Notes under the pieces: model-generated
Seen by the model: the letters and a program-made list of their open reading frames with translations, nothing else
What the model was told of the DNA's origin: nothing
Database searches by the model: none
Assembly (NCBI RefSeq): GCF_900102725.1
Contig: NZ_FNJW01000008.1
Coordinates: 248,001 to 312,000, forward strand
DNA: 64,000 nt
Direction of reading: 5' to 3'
Source of the DNA: Carnobacterium viridans
GTDB taxonomy: Bacteria; Bacillota; Bacilli; Lactobacillales; Carnobacteriaceae
In this document: positions 1 to 10,502 of the stretch, one piece after another
Position numbering within the stretch: the first letter of the stretch is position 1
Layout: each line of letters begins with the position of its first letter
Translations under genes and position numbers: made by a program

Positions 1-3000
1 AATATGAGTCAAATGGATGCAACGAATACAGTTAGCGATCTAGTGGATCAAGCAGCTAAATGGGGACATAAAGCTGTTGCGCTAACAGATCATTTTGGCG
101 CACAATCTTTTCCAGATGCTTTTCATGCGGGTCAAAAAAATGGCATTAAAATTCTTTATGGGATTGAAGCGAATATTGTGGATGATGGTGTACCGATTGC
201 TTATAATCCTGAACATATTGAGTTATCTGAAGCGATTTATGTCGTCTTTGACGTGGAGACAACCGGGCTTTCGGCCGTGTACAATAGTATTATCGAGTTA
301 TCAGCCGTCAAAATGCACAAAGGCAATATTATTGAGTCTTTTGAACAATTTATTGATCCCGGTCATCCTTTGTCACAGACAACGATTAATTTAACAGGTA
401 TTACGGATGAAATGGTTCATGGCTCAAAGTCTGAGGAAGAAGTCTTAACGTTATTTAAAGAATTTGCGGGCGATCATATACTCGTTGCTCATAATGCTAG
501 TTTTGATATGGGCTTTTTAAACACAAGTAACGCTAAACACAATATCCCAGATGCTACAAATCCTGTAATTGATACACTTGAATTGTCTCGTTTTTTACAT
601 CCACAATATAAGAGTCATCGGTTAAACACGTTAGCTAAAAAGTACGGAATTAATTTAGAACAACATCACCGTGCTATTTTTGACTCTGAAACGACTGGAC
701 AATTGTGTTGGCTTTTTCTAAAAGAGGCTAGAGAAGAACATGAGATGTTTTATCATGATCAATTAAACGAACACATTGGTGAAGGCGATGCTTATAAACG
801 GGCTCGACCATTTCATGCAACCATTATCGCAACTTCTCAAGTCGGGTTAAAAAATCTCTTTAAATTGATTTCTTCATCTATGGTCAATTATTTTTTCCGG
901 ACGGCACGTTTGCCACGTTCTGAACTGAATAAGCTTAGAGAAGGATTGATTATTGGTACGGCTTGCAGTCAAGGAGAAGTTTTTGAAGCTATGATGCAAA
1001 AAGGATACGATGAAGCAAAAAATAAAGCAAAATTTTATGATTACATTGAAGTTATGCCTAAAGAAGTTTATGCTCCTTTAATCGAACAAGAGTTGGTTAC
1101 AAATGAATCAGATTTAGAAGAAATTATTCGCAATCTTGTTAAAATAGGTGGAGAGCTAGATATTCCAGTAGTTGCAACTGGAAATGTACATTATTTAAAC
1201 CCGGAAGACAGTATTTATCGTAAAATTTTAATCAATTCTCAAGGTGGAGCGAATGCATTGAATCGGGCAGAATTGCCAGAAGTTCATTTTAGAACAACAA
1301 CGGAAATGTTAGAAACTTTTTCGTTTTTAGGAAAAGAAACCGCGCAACAAATTGTTGTTGAAAATACGAATAAGATTGCTGATATGGTGGATGATGATAT
1401 TACACCGATCAAAACGGATTTATACACGCCAAAAATTGAAGGTTCAGAAGATGAAATACGTCAATTGAGTTATGATGAAGCGCATCGATTATATGGCAAT
1501 CCTTTACCAGAAATCATTGAAAAGAGGATTGAAAAAGAACTGAATAGTATTATAGGAAATGGGTTCTCGGTTATCTATTTGATTTCACAAAAATTGGTTC
1601 ACAAGAGTATGTCAGATGGTTATCTAGTTGGTTCAAGAGGTTCAGTTGGTTCTAGTTTTGTTGCAACAATGACCGGGATTACAGAAGTTAACCCAATGCC
1701 GCCACATTATACTTGCCCTAGTTGTCAGTTTTCTGAATTCTTTACAGATGGCTCTGTTGGTTCGGGATATGATCTACCAGATAAAAATTGTCCGAAATGT
1801 GAAGCACGTCTGCACAAAGATGGACACGATATTCCATTCGAAACATTCCTTGGTTTTTATGGAGACAAAGTACCAGATATTGACTTGAACTTCTCGGGCG
1901 ATTATCAAGCAAAAGCGCATAATTACACAAAAGAACTCTTTGGTGAAGACTATGTGTTTCGTGCTGGAACGATTGGTACTGTTGCAGACAGAACAGCGTT
2001 TGGTTATGTAAAAGGATACGAACGGGACAACAATTTAACCTTACGTGCCGCAGAAATTGATCGATTGGCAAAAGGGTCAACTGGAGTCAAACGGACAACC
2101 GGACAACATCCAGGCGGAATTATTGTTATACCTGACTATATGGATGTCTATGATTTTACTCCTATTCAATTTCCAGCAGATGCTCAAGATTCAGAATGGA
2201 AAACAACACATTTTGATTTCCATTCTATCCATGACAATGTGTTAAAACTAGATATCTTAGGTCATGATGATCCAACCGTTATTAGAATGTTGCAAGATTT
2301 ATCTGGGATTGATCCTAAAACCATTCCGACTGATGATCCAGAAGTTATGAAGATTTTTGGTGGGACTGAAGTTCTTGGCGTAACACCAGAACAAATTCAA
2401 TCAAAAACAGGTACATTAGGGATACCAGAATTTGGTACACGTTTTGTAAGAGGGATGCTAGAAGAAACCATGCCAACAACTTTTGCTGAGTTGCTGCAAA
2501 TATCTGGATTATCTCATGGGACAGATGTATGGTTAGGAAATGCAGAAGAATTGATTCGTATGAATAATATTCCTTTGTCAGAAGTAATTGGTTGTCGTGA
2601 TGATATCATGGTTTATCTTATTCATAATGGTTTAGAAGATGGGATAGCTTTTAAAATCATGGAATCTGTTCGTAAAGGAAAAGGAATTCCTGATGATTGG
2701 CAAAAAGCGATGCGAGATCAAAAAATTCCTGAGTGGTATATTGAATCTTGTTTGAAAATCAAGTATATGTTTCCTAAAGCCCATGCTGCGGCATATGTAT
2801 TAATGGCCTTACGAGTAGCTTACTATAAAGTACACTTTCCAATCCTTTATTATGCGGCCTATTTCTCTGTACGTGCCGATGATTTTGATTTAGTCGCTAT
2901 GGCTAAAGGAAAAGAGAGCTTGAAATTAAAAATGAAAGAAATCACGGATAAAGGATTAGATGCTTCCACAAAAGAAAAAAATACACTGACTGTTTTAGAA

Positions 3001-3303
3001 TTGTGTAATGAAATGGTTGAACGTGGATTTGAATTTAAAATGGTGGATCTAGAAAAATCCGATCCGACTAATTTTGTTATTGAAGGCAATTCGCTTATCG
3101 CACCATTTAGAGCTGTACCAAGTTTAGGAGCCAATGTGGCTAAACAAATTAAAGAAGCTAGAAATGACAAACCGTTCCTTTCTAAAGAAGATTTAGCTAA
3201 AAGAGGAAAAGTTTCTAAAACTGTTATTGAGTTTTTAAATGAAAATGGTGTTTTAAAAGGATTACCAGATGAAAACCAATTATCCTTATTTGATCTCTTT
3301 TAA
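1..3303 (+). CDS. polC: DNA polymerase III PolC-type alpha subunit (5' end outside window)
   Basis: PolC is the replicative DNA polymerase of low-GC Gram-positives, with polymerase and proofreading exonuclease in one chain. About 1100 of the usual ~1440 residues are visible. The frame is open from base 1, and the first ATG at 4 is internal because the sequence starts inside the PHP domain. A DEDDh exonuclease is inserted there: FDVETTG near visible residue 83, then HNASFD and [12 protein letters not shown] four-cysteine zinc-binding segment (CPSC near 571, CPKC near 597) precedes the polymerase core with [11 protein letters not shown] near 624. The C-terminus ends in a QLSLFDLF-type tail, which resembles a sliding-clamp-binding motif. 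No strong terminator follows, only a weak inverted repeat at 3306-3331. Confidence 0.97.
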   Translation, partial: NMSQMDATNTVSDLVDQAAKWGHKAVALTDHFGAQSFPDAFHAGQKNGIKILYGIEANIVDDGVPIAYNPEHIELSEAIYVVFDVETTGLSAVYNSIIELSAVKMHKGNIIESFEQFIDPGHPLSQTTINLTGITDEMVHGSKSEEEVLTLFKEFAGDHILVAHNASFDMGFLNTSNAKHNIPDATNPVIDTLELSRFLHPQYKSHRLNTLAKKYGINLEQHHRAIFDSETTGQLCWLFLKEAREEHEMFYHDQLNEHIGEGDAYKRARPFHATIIATSQVGLKNLFKLISSSMVNYFFRTARLPRSELNKLREGLIIGTACSQGEVFEAMMQKGYDEAKNKAKFYDYIEVMPKEVYAPLIEQELVTNESDLEEIIRNLVKIGGELDIPVVATGNVHYLNPEDSIYRKILINSQGGANALNRAELPEVHFRTTTEMLETFSFLGKETAQQIVVENTNKIADMVDDDITPIKTDLYTPKIEGSEDEIRQLSYDEAHRLYGNPLPEIIEKRIEKELNSIIGNGFSVIYLISQKLVHKSMSDGYLVGSRGSVGSSFVATMTGITEVNPMPPHYTCPSCQFSEFFTDGSVGSGYDLPDKNCPKCEARLHKDGHDIPFETFLGFYGDKVPDIDLNFSGDYQAKAHNYTKELFGEDYVFRAGTIGTVADRTAFGYVKGYERDNNLTLRAAEIDRLAKGSTGVKRTTGQHPGGIIVIPDYMDVYDFTPIQFPADAQDSEWKTTHFDFHSIHDNVLKLDILGHDDPTVIRMLQDLSGIDPKTIPTDDPEVMKIFGGTEVLGVTPEQIQSKTGTLGIPEFGTRFVRGMLEETMPTTFAELLQISGLSHGTDVWLGNAEELIRMNNIPLSEVIGCRDDIMVYLIHNGLEDGIAFKIMESVRKGKGIPDDWQKAMRDQKIPEWYIESCLKIKYMFPKAHAAAYVLMALRVAYYKVHFPILYYAAYFSVRADDFDLVAMAKGKESLKLKMKEITDKGLDASTKEKNTLTVLELCNEMVERGFEFKMVDLEKSDPTNFVIEGNSLIAPFRAVPSLGANVAKQIKEARNDKPFLSKEDLAKRGKVSKTVIEFLNENGVLKGLPDENQLSLFDLF

Positions 3304-3377
3304 AAATTCAACCGATTTAGATCAGTTGAATTCTTAAAGTGAAAGACAACTGAAAAGACTTATTTGATGGTGTTTTG

Positions 3378-3406
3378 TTGCTTATTACCTGAATTTATGG
3401 TACTAT
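3378..3406 (+). promoter_or_regulatory. promoter of the rimP-nusA-infB operon
   Basis: TTGCTT at 3378-3383, a 17-bp spacer and TACTAT at 3401-3406, with an extended -10 TG at 3398-3399. It lies in the 197-bp gap between polC and rimP. Predicted by eye only. Confidence 0.6.
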
Positions 3407-3432
3407 TTATTTGGATTTAGATATTCTGTTGA

Positions 3433-3459
3433 GAGTGAGCGGTGACGCTCACTCTTTTT
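3433..3459 (+). terminator. leader intrinsic terminator/attenuator ahead of rimP
   Basis: A perfect 9-bp stem (GAGTGAGCG at 3433-3441, CGCTCACTC at 3446-3454) with a 4-nt loop, followed by TTTTT. It begins about 20 nt downstream of the expected start site of the promoter at 3378-3406, so it lies in the operon leader and not just behind polC. In Bacillus subtilis, as I recall, nusA is autoregulated through a NusA-dependent terminator in this leader, so the same role is plausible. It could also simply terminate polC. Confidence 0.75.
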
Positions 3460-3500
3460 CGGCAGTAAGTTAGAAAACTAACTATAAGGAGGCGAAAAAG

Positions 3501-3974
3501 TTGAGTAATGTGGTAGAAACAATAACTGAAATCGTGCAACCTATTGTTGAAAGAAATCAGTTTGAATTAGAAGACATTGAATTTATAAAAGAAGGCAAAA
3601 ACTGGTTCTTGAGAGTTTACATTGATAAGCCAGAAGGTATTGATTTAGAGGATTGTGCATTGGTTAGCGAACAAATTAGCGAACACATGGATAAAATCAA
3701 TCCAGATCCAATACCACAAGCATACTTCTTAGAGGTTTCATCTCCTGGAGCTGAAAGACCACTAAAAAAAGAAGAAGACTATGTTAATGCAGTAGGGGAA
3801 TACATCCATATTTCTTTATACGAACCTGTAGATGGTGAAAAAATTTATGAAGGTACATTAAAAGAAGTAAACAATGAAACGTTGACATTGACTATTCGCA
3901 TTAAAACTAGAGTGAAAGATATCGAATTCAGTCGAAAAACAATTGCGAAAGCTAGAAGAGCAATTCAATTTTAA
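3501..3974 (+). CDS. rimP: ribosome maturation factor RimP
   Basis: RimP assists late maturation of the 30S ribosomal subunit. The 157-residue product has the family length and features: an N-terminal alpha/beta domain with LRVYIDKPEGIDLEDC, then the conserved YFLEVSSPGAERPL segment near residues 77-90, and a C-terminal SH3-like barrel. The start is TTG at 3501, supported by a strong AAGGAGG at 3486-3492. It is the first gene of the nusA-infB operon, its standard position in Firmicutes. Confidence 0.95.
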   Translation: MSNVVETITEIVQPIVERNQFELEDIEFIKEGKNWFLRVYIDKPEGIDLEDCALVSEQISEHMDKINPDPIPQAYFLEVSSPGAERPLKKEEDYVNAVGEYIHISLYEPVDGEKIYEGTLKEVNNETLTLTIRIKTRVKDIEFSRKTIAKARRAIQF

Positions 3975-4010
3975 ATTAAATCATTGTTAGGGATAGGAGA
4001 GAAGTGAAAA

Positions 4011-5288
4011 ATGAGCAAAGAAATGTTAAATGCTCTTGAGGCTTTGGAACAAGAAAAAGGAATTTCAAAAGAATTCGTTATCGAAGCTTTAGAAGTTGCT
4101 TTAGTTTCAGCGTACAAAAGAAACTATGGTCAAGCACAAAATGTTGAAGTTGAATTTGATTTAAAAAAAGGGAATATCCATGTTTACTCTGTTAAAGAAG
4201 TGGTAGATGTTGTTTATGATTCTCGTCTTGAAGTAGGCATAGAAGAAGCTTTAGAATTAAACAAAGCGTATGAATTAGGCGACAAAATTCGTTTTGAAGT
4301 AACCCCTAAAGATTTTGGAAGAATTGCTGCTCAAACAGCTAAACAAGTTATCATGCAACGTGTAAGAGAAGCGGAAAGAAACATAATCTACAATGAATTC
4401 ATTGCATATGAAAATGATATTATGCAAGGAATTGTTGAAAGACAAGATCACCGCTACATCTACGTTAATTTAGGTAAAATTGAAGCTGTTTTATCTAAAC
4501 AAGAACAAATTCCTAATGAAGTATACAAACCTCATGATCGTATCAAAGTTTACGTAACAAAAGTTGAAAACACATCAAAAGGACCACAAATTTTTGTTAG
4601 TCGTAGCCATCCTGATTTATTGAAACGTTTATTCGAACAAGAAGTTCCTGAGATCTATGATGGAGTGGTCGAAATCGTTTCAATCGCTAGAGAAGCGGGT
4701 GACCGTGCTAAGGTAGCCGTTCGTTCGAGAGAAGAACACATTGATCCAGTTGGAACATGTGTAGGACCTAAAGGACAACGTGTTCAAGCAATCGTAAATG
4801 AGTTAAAAGGCGAAAACATGGATATCGTTGAATGGGATGCAGATCCTGCAACTTATATCGGAAATGCTTTAAATCCTGCTCAAGTTGTCAGTGTGACATT
4901 CAATGAGTCTAACGGCAGCTGTTTAGTAGTCGTTCCTGATTACCAACTTTCTCTTGCAATTGGGAAACGCGGACAAAACGCTCGATTAGCGGCTAAATTA
5001 ACAGGTTATAAAATCGATATCAAATCTGAAACAGACATGGAGGCTATCAATTTGGCTAAAGAAGAAACTGGTTTAGAAAAAGATATTAAATATGCTGAAG
5101 TAATTGAAACGATTGAAAGTCAAGAACAAGAAATGAATGAAGAAGAAATTATTGAATCGATTGAAGACCTAGATTCTGAATTTGATGAAATCACAATAGC
5201 TGATGACATTGGTGAAGGTAATTTAGATGCTGAGTCTGCAGAAGAATTGATTGAATTAGCTGAAGAACGGGATAACGTGGAAGACTAA
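4011..5288 (+). CDS. nusA: transcription termination/antitermination factor NusA
   Basis: NusA binds RNA polymerase and modulates pausing, intrinsic termination and antitermination. The 425-residue protein has the N-terminal polymerase-binding domain (1-~130), an S1 domain (~135-200) and two KH domains (~200-345; VGPKGQRVQAI and IGKRGQNARLA mark the GxxG loops). It ends in a strongly acidic tail from about residue 355, typical of lactic acid bacteria. ATG 4011 has a ribosome-binding site (GGAGAGAAG). It is 36 bp after rimP and co-transcribed with it. The leader hairpin at 3433-3459 could give autoregulation. Confidence 0.96.
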   Translation: MSKEMLNALEALEQEKGISKEFVIEALEVALVSAYKRNYGQAQNVEVEFDLKKGNIHVYSVKEVVDVVYDSRLEVGIEEALELNKAYELGDKIRFEVTPKDFGRIAAQTAKQVIMQRVREAERNIIYNEFIAYENDIMQGIVERQDHRYIYVNLGKIEAVLSKQEQIPNEVYKPHDRIKVYVTKVENTSKGPQIFVSRSHPDLLKRLFEQEVPEIYDGVVEIVSIAREAGDRAKVAVRSREEHIDPVGTCVGPKGQRVQAIVNELKGENMDIVEWDADPATYIGNALNPAQVVSVTFNESNGSCLVVVPDYQLSLAIGKRGQNARLAAKLTGYKIDIKSETDMEAINLAKEETGLEKDIKYAEVIETIESQEQEMNEEEIIESIEDLDSEFDEITIADDIGEGNLDAESAEELIELAEERDNVED

Positions 5289-5303
5289 CAAGAGGTGAAA
5301 ATG

Positions 5304-5588
5304 ATGCCAAAACGTAAAATTCCTATGAGGAAATGTGTTATTTCCAACGAAATGAAACCTAAAAAAGAGATGCTTCGAATTGTGATCAATAAAGAAAATC
5401 AAGTATCTATCGATCCAAGCGGAAAATTGCCCGGACGAGGAGCTTATGTCTCAATTGAACCTGAAATCGTACAATCTGCATGGAAAAAACATGTGCTGGA
5501 TAAAGTATTGGGTACAACATTGGACGATGCTTTTTACCAAGAACTTTTGGACTATGTTACGCATCAAAAAGCTAGGATGAGTTTATGA
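5304..5588 (+). CDS. rnpM: YlxR/RnpM-family RNA-binding protein
   Basis: Small basic DUF448 protein, always found between nusA and infB in Firmicutes. B. subtilis YlxR (RnpM) is reported to bind RNase P RNA and modulate RNase P. The conserved core is visible: RKCVISNE near the N-terminus, then SGKLPGRGAYV. The frame is open from a GTG at 5295, but that GTG is part of the AGAGGTG ribosome-binding site. ATG 5304 (94 residues) or 5301 is therefore the better start. It overlaps the next gene by 4 bases (ATGA). Confidence 0.9.
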   Translation: MPKRKIPMRKCVISNEMKPKKEMLRIVINKENQVSIDPSGKLPGRGAYVSIEPEIVQSAWKKHVLDKVLGTTLDDAFYQELLDYVTHQKARMSL

Positions 5589-5890
5589 TAGAAGAACAAA
5601 AAGTTTTAAATCTTTTAGGCATGGCAACACGAGCAGGGAAACTGACTACTGGTGAAGACTTAAGTTTAAAAGAAATCAGAAATCAGTCCGCTAAAATTGT
5701 GATTGTAGCGACAGATGCAAGTGAAAACACGAAGAAAAAAGTCTCGGATAAGTGTAGGTATTATGAAATTCCTTTTATAATTCACTTTACGAGAAGTGAA
5801 TTAAGCCAAGCAATAGGAAGAGAGCGAACCATTTGCACCATCACGGATAATGGCTTTGGAAAAAAATTCCGAGAATTATTATCAATTTAA
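5585..5890 (+). CDS. ylxQ: YlxQ, L7Ae-family ribosomal-like RNA-binding protein
   Basis: A 101-residue L7Ae/L30e/S12e-fold protein that probably binds kink-turn RNA. In Bacillus and related Firmicutes it is non-essential and sits in the nusA-infB operon. Family signs are LLGMATRAGKLTTGED at the N-terminus and IVIVATDASENTKKKV in the middle. The start overlaps the ylxR stop, which implies translational coupling. The function within the operon is not established. Confidence 0.9.
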   Translation: MIEEQKVLNLLGMATRAGKLTTGEDLSLKEIRNQSAKIVIVATDASENTKKKVSDKCRYYEIPFIIHFTRSELSQAIGRERTICTITDNGFGKKFRELLSI

Positions 5891-5905
5891 TTGGAGGGTG
5901 ATAAC

Positions 5906-8278
5906 ATGGCTAAAAAACGTGTATATGAATACGCTAAAGAATTAGATGTACCAACTAAAAGTGTTATTGATAAAGCAAAAGAACTTGGGATTGATTACAA
6001 TAGCCATATGTCTTCAATGGAAGACAAGCAAGTTGAACAACTAAATCAAGTATTTGCTTCAAATAAAAAAGGCAATACAGCTCCTAACAAGAGTGTTCAA
6101 ACAGAAACAACGAGTACTTCAAGTACAAAAAATCAAAAAGGTGGTAATACTATAACGAATCAGAAGAACCAATCCAATCAACCAAACCGTCCAGCAAAAG
6201 AAAATCAAGCTGGTACAAACAAGCCGAAAAATACAACAACTGTAAAACCGGCATCAACAAACAAACCAGCTGCTAGACCAGCTGCATCAACAAAACCCAA
6301 AACTCAAACAAGCGGTCAATCTGCTCAAACTGGAACTGGAAATCAAGCACCACAACGTGCAGCTGCTACTCCAGCAGGTAATAAAAGTAAACGTACGGGT
6401 AACAGACCGTTTAACCGCGGCAGTGTGGGAACACATGGCGGATTCAACAAACGTAAGAGAAAAGGTAAAAAAGGTGAAACTAAACCAGTAGCACCACCAG
6501 TAGCACGTAAATTCAAAGAGTTGCCAGAAGTGCTTGTGTATACAGACGGTATGACGGTAGCAGATATTTCTAAAAAGATTTACCGCGAACCAGCTGAAAT
6601 TATCAAAAAATTATTCCTGCTTGGTATCGTAGCTACATTAAATCAAAGCTTAGGTAAAGAAACTATTGAATTATTGGCTGAGGAATATGGTATTGCAACG
6701 GAAGAAAAAGTTCAAGTAGATGTATCTGATTTAGATGTATACTTTGAGCAAGAATCTGCTGAAGAAAACCTTACTTCTCGTCCACCAGTAGTAACCATTA
6801 TGGGACACGTTGACCATGGTAAAACAACTTTGTTAGACTCTCTTAGAAATACAAAAGTTAGTTTAGGCGAAGCCGGTGGAATTACACAACATATTGGAGC
6901 TTACCAAGTAGATGTTGATGGAAAAATCATTACCTTCCTTGATACTCCAGGACATGCTGCGTTTACAACGATGCGTGCTCGAGGTGCGGATGTAACGGAC
7001 ATTACGATTATTGTGGTAGCTGCAGACGACGGTGTTATGCCTCAAACAGTTGAAGCAATCAACCATGCTAAAGCTGCTGAAGTTCCAATTATTGTAGCAG
7101 TGAACAAAGTTGATAAACCAGATGCAAATCCTGAACGTGTTATGCAAGAATTAACTGAATATGGTTTAGTTCCTGAATCATGGGGTGGAGACACTATCTT
7201 TGTTGAAATTTCAGCTAAATTCGGACAAAACTTAGATGAATTATTAGAAATGGTCTTACTTGTAGCTGAAGTAGAAGATTTAAAAGCAGATCCTACTCGT
7301 TTAGCACTTGGTTCAGTTATTGAAGCTCGTTTAGATAAATCAAAAGGTCCAATTGCTACTTTACTTGTTCAACAAGGAACCTTAAATGTAGGAGATCCTA
7401 TTGTAGTTGGGAATACTTACGGACGTGTTCGTGTAATGGTTAATGAAAATGGTCGACGTGTTAAACATGCTGGCCCTTCTGCTCCAGTGGAAATTACTGG
7501 TTTAAACAATGCGCCTCAAGCAGGAGATCAATTCGTTGTCTTTGAAGACGAAAAAACAGCTCGTACAGCTGGAGAAACCCGTGAGAAGAAAGCGATGGCT
7601 GAACAACGTTCGGTAACGAATCGTGTAACCATCGACAACTTATTCTCTAGTTTACAAGAAGGCGAATTAAAAGATGTGAATGTTATTATTAAAGCAGACG
7701 TACAAGGTTCTGCAGAAGCTTTATCATCAAGTTTACAAAAAATTGATGTAGAAGGCGTTCGTGTGAAAATGATTCATACAGCAGTAGGGGCAATCAACGA
7801 AAGTGATGTCACTTTGGCGGCCGCAAGTAATGCAATCATTATTGGATTTAACGTTCGTCCAACTCCACAAGCTAAGGTTCAAGCTGATCAAGAACAAGTT
7901 GATATTCGTTTACACCGTATCATCTATAACGCTATTGATGAAATTGAAACAGCTATGAAAGGTCTATTAGATCCTGAATACGAAGAAAAAGTAACTGGAC
8001 AAGCAGTCGTTCGTGAAACATTCAAAGTATCTAAAGTTGGAACAATTGCTGGAGGATTTGTTACAGATGGTTACATCACTCGTAGCAGCAGTATCCGCTT
8101 GATTCGTGACAACATTGTTATCTTTGAAGGCGAATTAGCAAGTTTGAAACGTTTTAAAGACGATGCTAAAGAAGTTAAAAAAGGATTCGAATGTGGATTT
8201 ATGATTAAAGATTACAACGAAGTTCAAGTGGATGATGTTATCGAAGCTTATGAAATGGTTGAAATTAAACGTAAGTAA
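5906..8278 (+). CDS. infB: translation initiation factor IF-2
   Basis: IF-2 is the GTPase that places initiator fMet-tRNA on the 30S subunit and promotes subunit joining. At 790 residues, it has an N-terminal IF2_N helix bundle ([13 protein letters not shown]), a low-complexity N/Q/K/T-rich linker (~55-190), and a second IF2_N domain. The G domain contains GHVDHGKTT (300-308), DTPGH and NKVDK. Domains II-IV follow. ATG 5906 is chosen over the in-frame TTG 5891 because GGAGG at 5893-5897 sits just ahead of it. The variable linker is normal for the family. Confidence 0.97.
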   Translation: MAKKRVYEYAKELDVPTKSVIDKAKELGIDYNSHMSSMEDKQVEQLNQVFASNKKGNTAPNKSVQTETTSTSSTKNQKGGNTITNQKNQSNQPNRPAKENQAGTNKPKNTTTVKPASTNKPAARPAASTKPKTQTSGQSAQTGTGNQAPQRAAATPAGNKSKRTGNRPFNRGSVGTHGGFNKRKRKGKKGETKPVAPPVARKFKELPEVLVYTDGMTVADISKKIYREPAEIIKKLFLLGIVATLNQSLGKETIELLAEEYGIATEEKVQVDVSDLDVYFEQESAEENLTSRPPVVTIMGHVDHGKTTLLDSLRNTKVSLGEAGGITQHIGAYQVDVDGKIITFLDTPGHAAFTTMRARGADVTDITIIVVAADDGVMPQTVEAINHAKAAEVPIIVAVNKVDKPDANPERVMQELTEYGLVPESWGGDTIFVEISAKFGQNLDELLEMVLLVAEVEDLKADPTRLALGSVIEARLDKSKGPIATLLVQQGTLNVGDPIVVGNTYGRVRVMVNENGRRVKHAGPSAPVEITGLNNAPQAGDQFVVFEDEKTARTAGETREKKAMAEQRSVTNRVTIDNLFSSLQEGELKDVNVIIKADVQGSAEALSSSLQKIDVEGVRVKMIHTAVGAINESDVTLAAASNAIIIGFNVRPTPQAKVQADQEQVDIRLHRIIYNAIDEIETAMKGLLDPEYEEKVTGQAVVRETFKVSKVGTIAGGFVTDGYITRSSSIRLIRDNIVIFEGELASLKRFKDDAKEVKKGFECGFMIKDYNEVQVDDVIEAYEMVEIKRK

Positions 8279-8301
8279 TACCTAAGAAAGAAGGGTTAAA
8301 C

Positions 8302-8649
8302 ATGGCAAATCATAGAATTGGTCGCGTTTCTCAAGAAATTCAAAGAGAAGTAAATGATATCTTGAAAAAACGTGTGAAAGATCCCCGTGTTGCTGATGTA
8401 AATATAACCGATGTACGTGTAACTGGTGATTTACAACAAGCAACGGTTTTCTACAGTATTTTATCTGATAAAGCTAGCGATCGTGAAAAAACACAACTAG
8501 GGCTAGATAAAGCTTCTGGTTTAGTTAGAAGTGAGTTAGGCCAACGTTTATCACTTTACAAGACACCAGAAATTAAATTTGAGCGTGATGAATCTGTTGA
8601 ATATGGGAATCATATTGATGAATTATTGCGTAACTTAAATAAAGATTAA
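8302..8649 (+). CDS. rbfA: 30S ribosome-binding factor RbfA
   Basis: RbfA is a KH-fold cold-shock and assembly factor for the 30S subunit, acting on 16S rRNA 5'-end maturation. The 115 residues match the family: [17 protein letters not shown] at the N-terminus, [18 protein letters not shown] in the centre, and a C-terminal helix with [11 protein letters not shown]. It is 23 bp after infB and last in the operon. Its stop is followed by a repeat copy and then the terminator at 8939-8973. Confidence 0.96.
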   Translation: MANHRIGRVSQEIQREVNDILKKRVKDPRVADVNITDVRVTGDLQQATVFYSILSDKASDREKTQLGLDKASGLVRSELGQRLSLYKTPEIKFERDESVEYGNHIDELLRNLNKD

Positions 8650-8659
8650 AAAGGTTCTT

Positions 8660-8908
8660 CATTTTCTGGCGTTGATAAGGAAATTTCCTCCGGATTACGG
8701 GATAGCTTGCGGAAAGCCATGGGACCATTTTGAACCGAAGAACGCGTCTCAAAACTTGCAAGCGTCAAACTTAACGTAGCGGCTAAAGCCGAACGTTAAG
8801 TAATTCTCAATGCATCCTCTTTCATGGCTGCAAGCTCCTCCTATTCCTCCGAAAATTTCTGGAATGTGTTAAAAGAAACTCAATTAATTACTGACCAACG
8901 TCAAATGT
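8660..8908 (+). repeat. long-hairpin 3'-UTR repeat, divergent copy A
   Basis: Most divergent member of a family present five times in the window. Outer stem: GGCGTTG at 8668-8674 with CAACGTC at 8896-8902. Inner stem: GCTTGC (8705-8710) with GCAAGC (8830-8835), plus AGCCATG with CATGGCT. The centre (~8730-8820) is unlike the other copies but has its own hairpin (CTTAACG...CGTTAAG). It lies between the rbfA stop and the terminator at 8939-8973. Confidence 0.65.
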
Positions 8909-8938
8909 TGCAGAACCATTAAAAATAGTCTTGTTTCT

Positions 8939-8973
8939 AACCTTCAAAGGGTCAGCCTTTTGAAGGTTTTTTT
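8939..8973 (+). terminator. Rho-independent terminator of the nusA-infB-rbfA operon
   Basis: AACCTTCAAAGG pairs with CCTTTTGAAGGTT around a 5-nt loop, followed by seven T. It lies 290 bp after rbfA, behind repeat copy A. Confidence 0.85.
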
Positions 8974-9013
8974 GACTGAAAATTCAAAAATAGAATAGAA
9001 AAAAAACAAATAG

Positions 9014-9337
9014 TCGCCCTATAAAGCAGGCGATACTTTAATAAAAATTGCTAAAGCTCATAAGGTAACAGTCCAACAGCTAGTAGCTGCTAATCAATTA
9101 TCAAATCCCAATATCCTAAAAATCGGACAAGTGCTAAAAATTCCTGCTAAATCAAGTACACCAACTATCCCAAGTCCAGTACCGAAGACAACTAACTATA
9201 CCGTTAAATCAGGAGATACACTGTATAGTATTGCAAGAAAGCATGGCATTACAGTCCAGCAAATCGTGACAACTAACAAATTAACCAATGCTAATCTTAT
9301 AAAGGTTGGCCAAGTACTAAAAATACCAACTAAATGA
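9014..9337 (+). pseudogene. remnant of a LysM-domain cell-wall protein (C-terminal part)
   Basis: The frame 9014-9337 encodes about 107 residues with two LysM peptidoglycan-binding repeats. The first starts at AGDTLIKIAKAH and ends GQVLKIP. A Ser/Pro/Thr linker follows, then YTVKSGDTLYSIARKHG to GQVLKIPTK. An in-frame TAG lies directly upstream at 9011-9013, and no start or signal peptide precedes it. This is the tail of a former autolysin or LysM protein whose front is lost. The GTG at 9131 could in principle start a 68-residue single-LysM peptide, but it has no secretion signal. Confidence 0.8.
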
Positions 9338-9396
9338 TTTTTAAGTTCTAATGAATAACGGTTAACCCAAAAAATGGGTGGCGTGATGATTAAAAT

Positions 9397-9457
9397 AAAC
9401 TCCCCAAAGTAGAGGCCAGATGAAAACTCTAGCATATTATGTGTGGGGAGTTTTTTT
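9397..9457 (+). terminator. terminator-like hairpin before truB
   Basis: AAACTCCCC (9397-9405) pairs with GGGGAGTTT (9445-9453), followed by a T-run. The loop is unusually long (~39 nt) and can form smaller helices. A separate small hairpin ACCC-A6-TGGGT lies just upstream at 9365-9379. It probably terminated the LysM gene. A small RNA ending here cannot be excluded. Confidence 0.6.
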
Positions 9458-9502
9458 CATCTGTCAAAAAGGGTTCAATAATTTTTAGTCACTTTTAATG
9501 GA

Positions 9503-9531
9503 TGACGACATTTTAATAATTATGGTATACT
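9503..9531 (+). promoter_or_regulatory. promoter of truB-ribF
   Basis: TGACGA at 9503-9508, a 17-bp spacer, and an extended -10 with TG at 9523-9524 and TATACT at 9526-9531. It is 35 bp upstream of the truB start. Confidence 0.65.
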
Positions 9532-9566
9532 AGGAGAGTTAAAAAAAGGAAGGTTGGGATTTAGCT

Positions 9567-10487
9567 ATGGAAGGTATTCTCCCTTTATGGAAAGAACGTG
9601 GCATGACCAGCCATGATTGTGTATTTAAACTCAGAAAAATCTTAAAAACTAAAAAAATTGGGCACACAGGTACATTAGATCCAGATGTTGATGGTGTATT
9701 GCCTATTTGTGTGGGCAAAGCCACAAAAGTTGTTGAGTATATGATGGAAACGGGTAAAGGATACATAGGAGAAATCACACTTGGGTATTCCACTACAACA
9801 GAAGACCGCAGCGGAGAAATTGTTGAACAAGTTAGTGTCAAAATTGTTCCATCACTGGAAAGTATTGATGAAGCTATGTCTAACATGGTAGGGAAAATTA
9901 CTCAGATTCCGCCAATGTATTCTGCTGTAAAAGTAAATGGAAAAAAATTGTATGAGTATGCTCGTGCTGGTGAAACGGTTGAGCGACCGGTTAGAATTGC
10001 TGACATAAAATCATTTAAGCGTACTTCAGATCTTTTGGTAGATGAAGAGCAAGGGACTGTTTCGTGGAAATTTGAAGTAGCTTGTGGAAAAGGGACTTAT
10101 GTCCGTACTCTAGCAGTGGATCTAGGCGCAAATTTGGGTTACCCTGCGCATATGTCAGATTTAACACGTATCTTAAGCGGAACGTTTAAAGCCAGCGATT
10201 GTTTGACCTTAGCGCAAGTCGCTAAAAAAATGGAACAACAAGAAATAGAAGAAGCTTTATTTCCTTTGGAATTTGGCTTGAAAGAGTTGGGTTCTTTTGA
10301 AATCGATCAAGAACTTTGGGATAAAGTGAAAAATGGAACCGTACTTCCAATCACTACTGTTCCTAAAGAGTTATTGTCTAAACCGATCGTCTTTATGTAT
10401 CTTCAAAAAGCTGTCAGTATTTATGCAATTCATCCGCAAAAAAAAGAATATTTAAAACCGATTAAAGTGTTACGAAATAATTTATAG
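9567..10487 (+). CDS. truB: tRNA pseudouridine(55) synthase TruB
   Basis: TruB converts U55 in the T-loop of tRNAs to pseudouridine. At 306 residues it is of normal length. The catalytic motif GHTGTLDPDVDGVLPIC carries the conserved Asp at about residue 39-41. The second conserved block KGTYVRTLAVDLG lies near residue 173. ATG 9567 has an upstream GGAAGG. It is followed 15 bp later by ribF, the usual pair in Firmicutes. Confidence 0.96.
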   Translation: MEGILPLWKERGMTSHDCVFKLRKILKTKKIGHTGTLDPDVDGVLPICVGKATKVVEYMMETGKGYIGEITLGYSTTTEDRSGEIVEQVSVKIVPSLESIDEAMSNMVGKITQIPPMYSAVKVNGKKLYEYARAGETVERPVRIADIKSFKRTSDLLVDEEQGTVSWKFEVACGKGTYVRTLAVDLGANLGYPAHMSDLTRILSGTFKASDCLTLAQVAKKMEQQEIEEALFPLEFGLKELGSFEIDQELWDKVKNGTVLPITTVPKELLSKPIVFMYLQKAVSIYAIHPQKKEYLKPIKVLRNNL

Positions 10488-10502
10488 AGGAGTTTTCACA
10501 TT

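Noticed and set aside
9131-9337. Functional 68-residue single-LysM protein from GTG 9131
   Set aside because: The GTG lies inside the first LysM repeat (GQVLKIP). There is no ribosome-binding site or secretion signal, so it is treated as part of a pseudogene.
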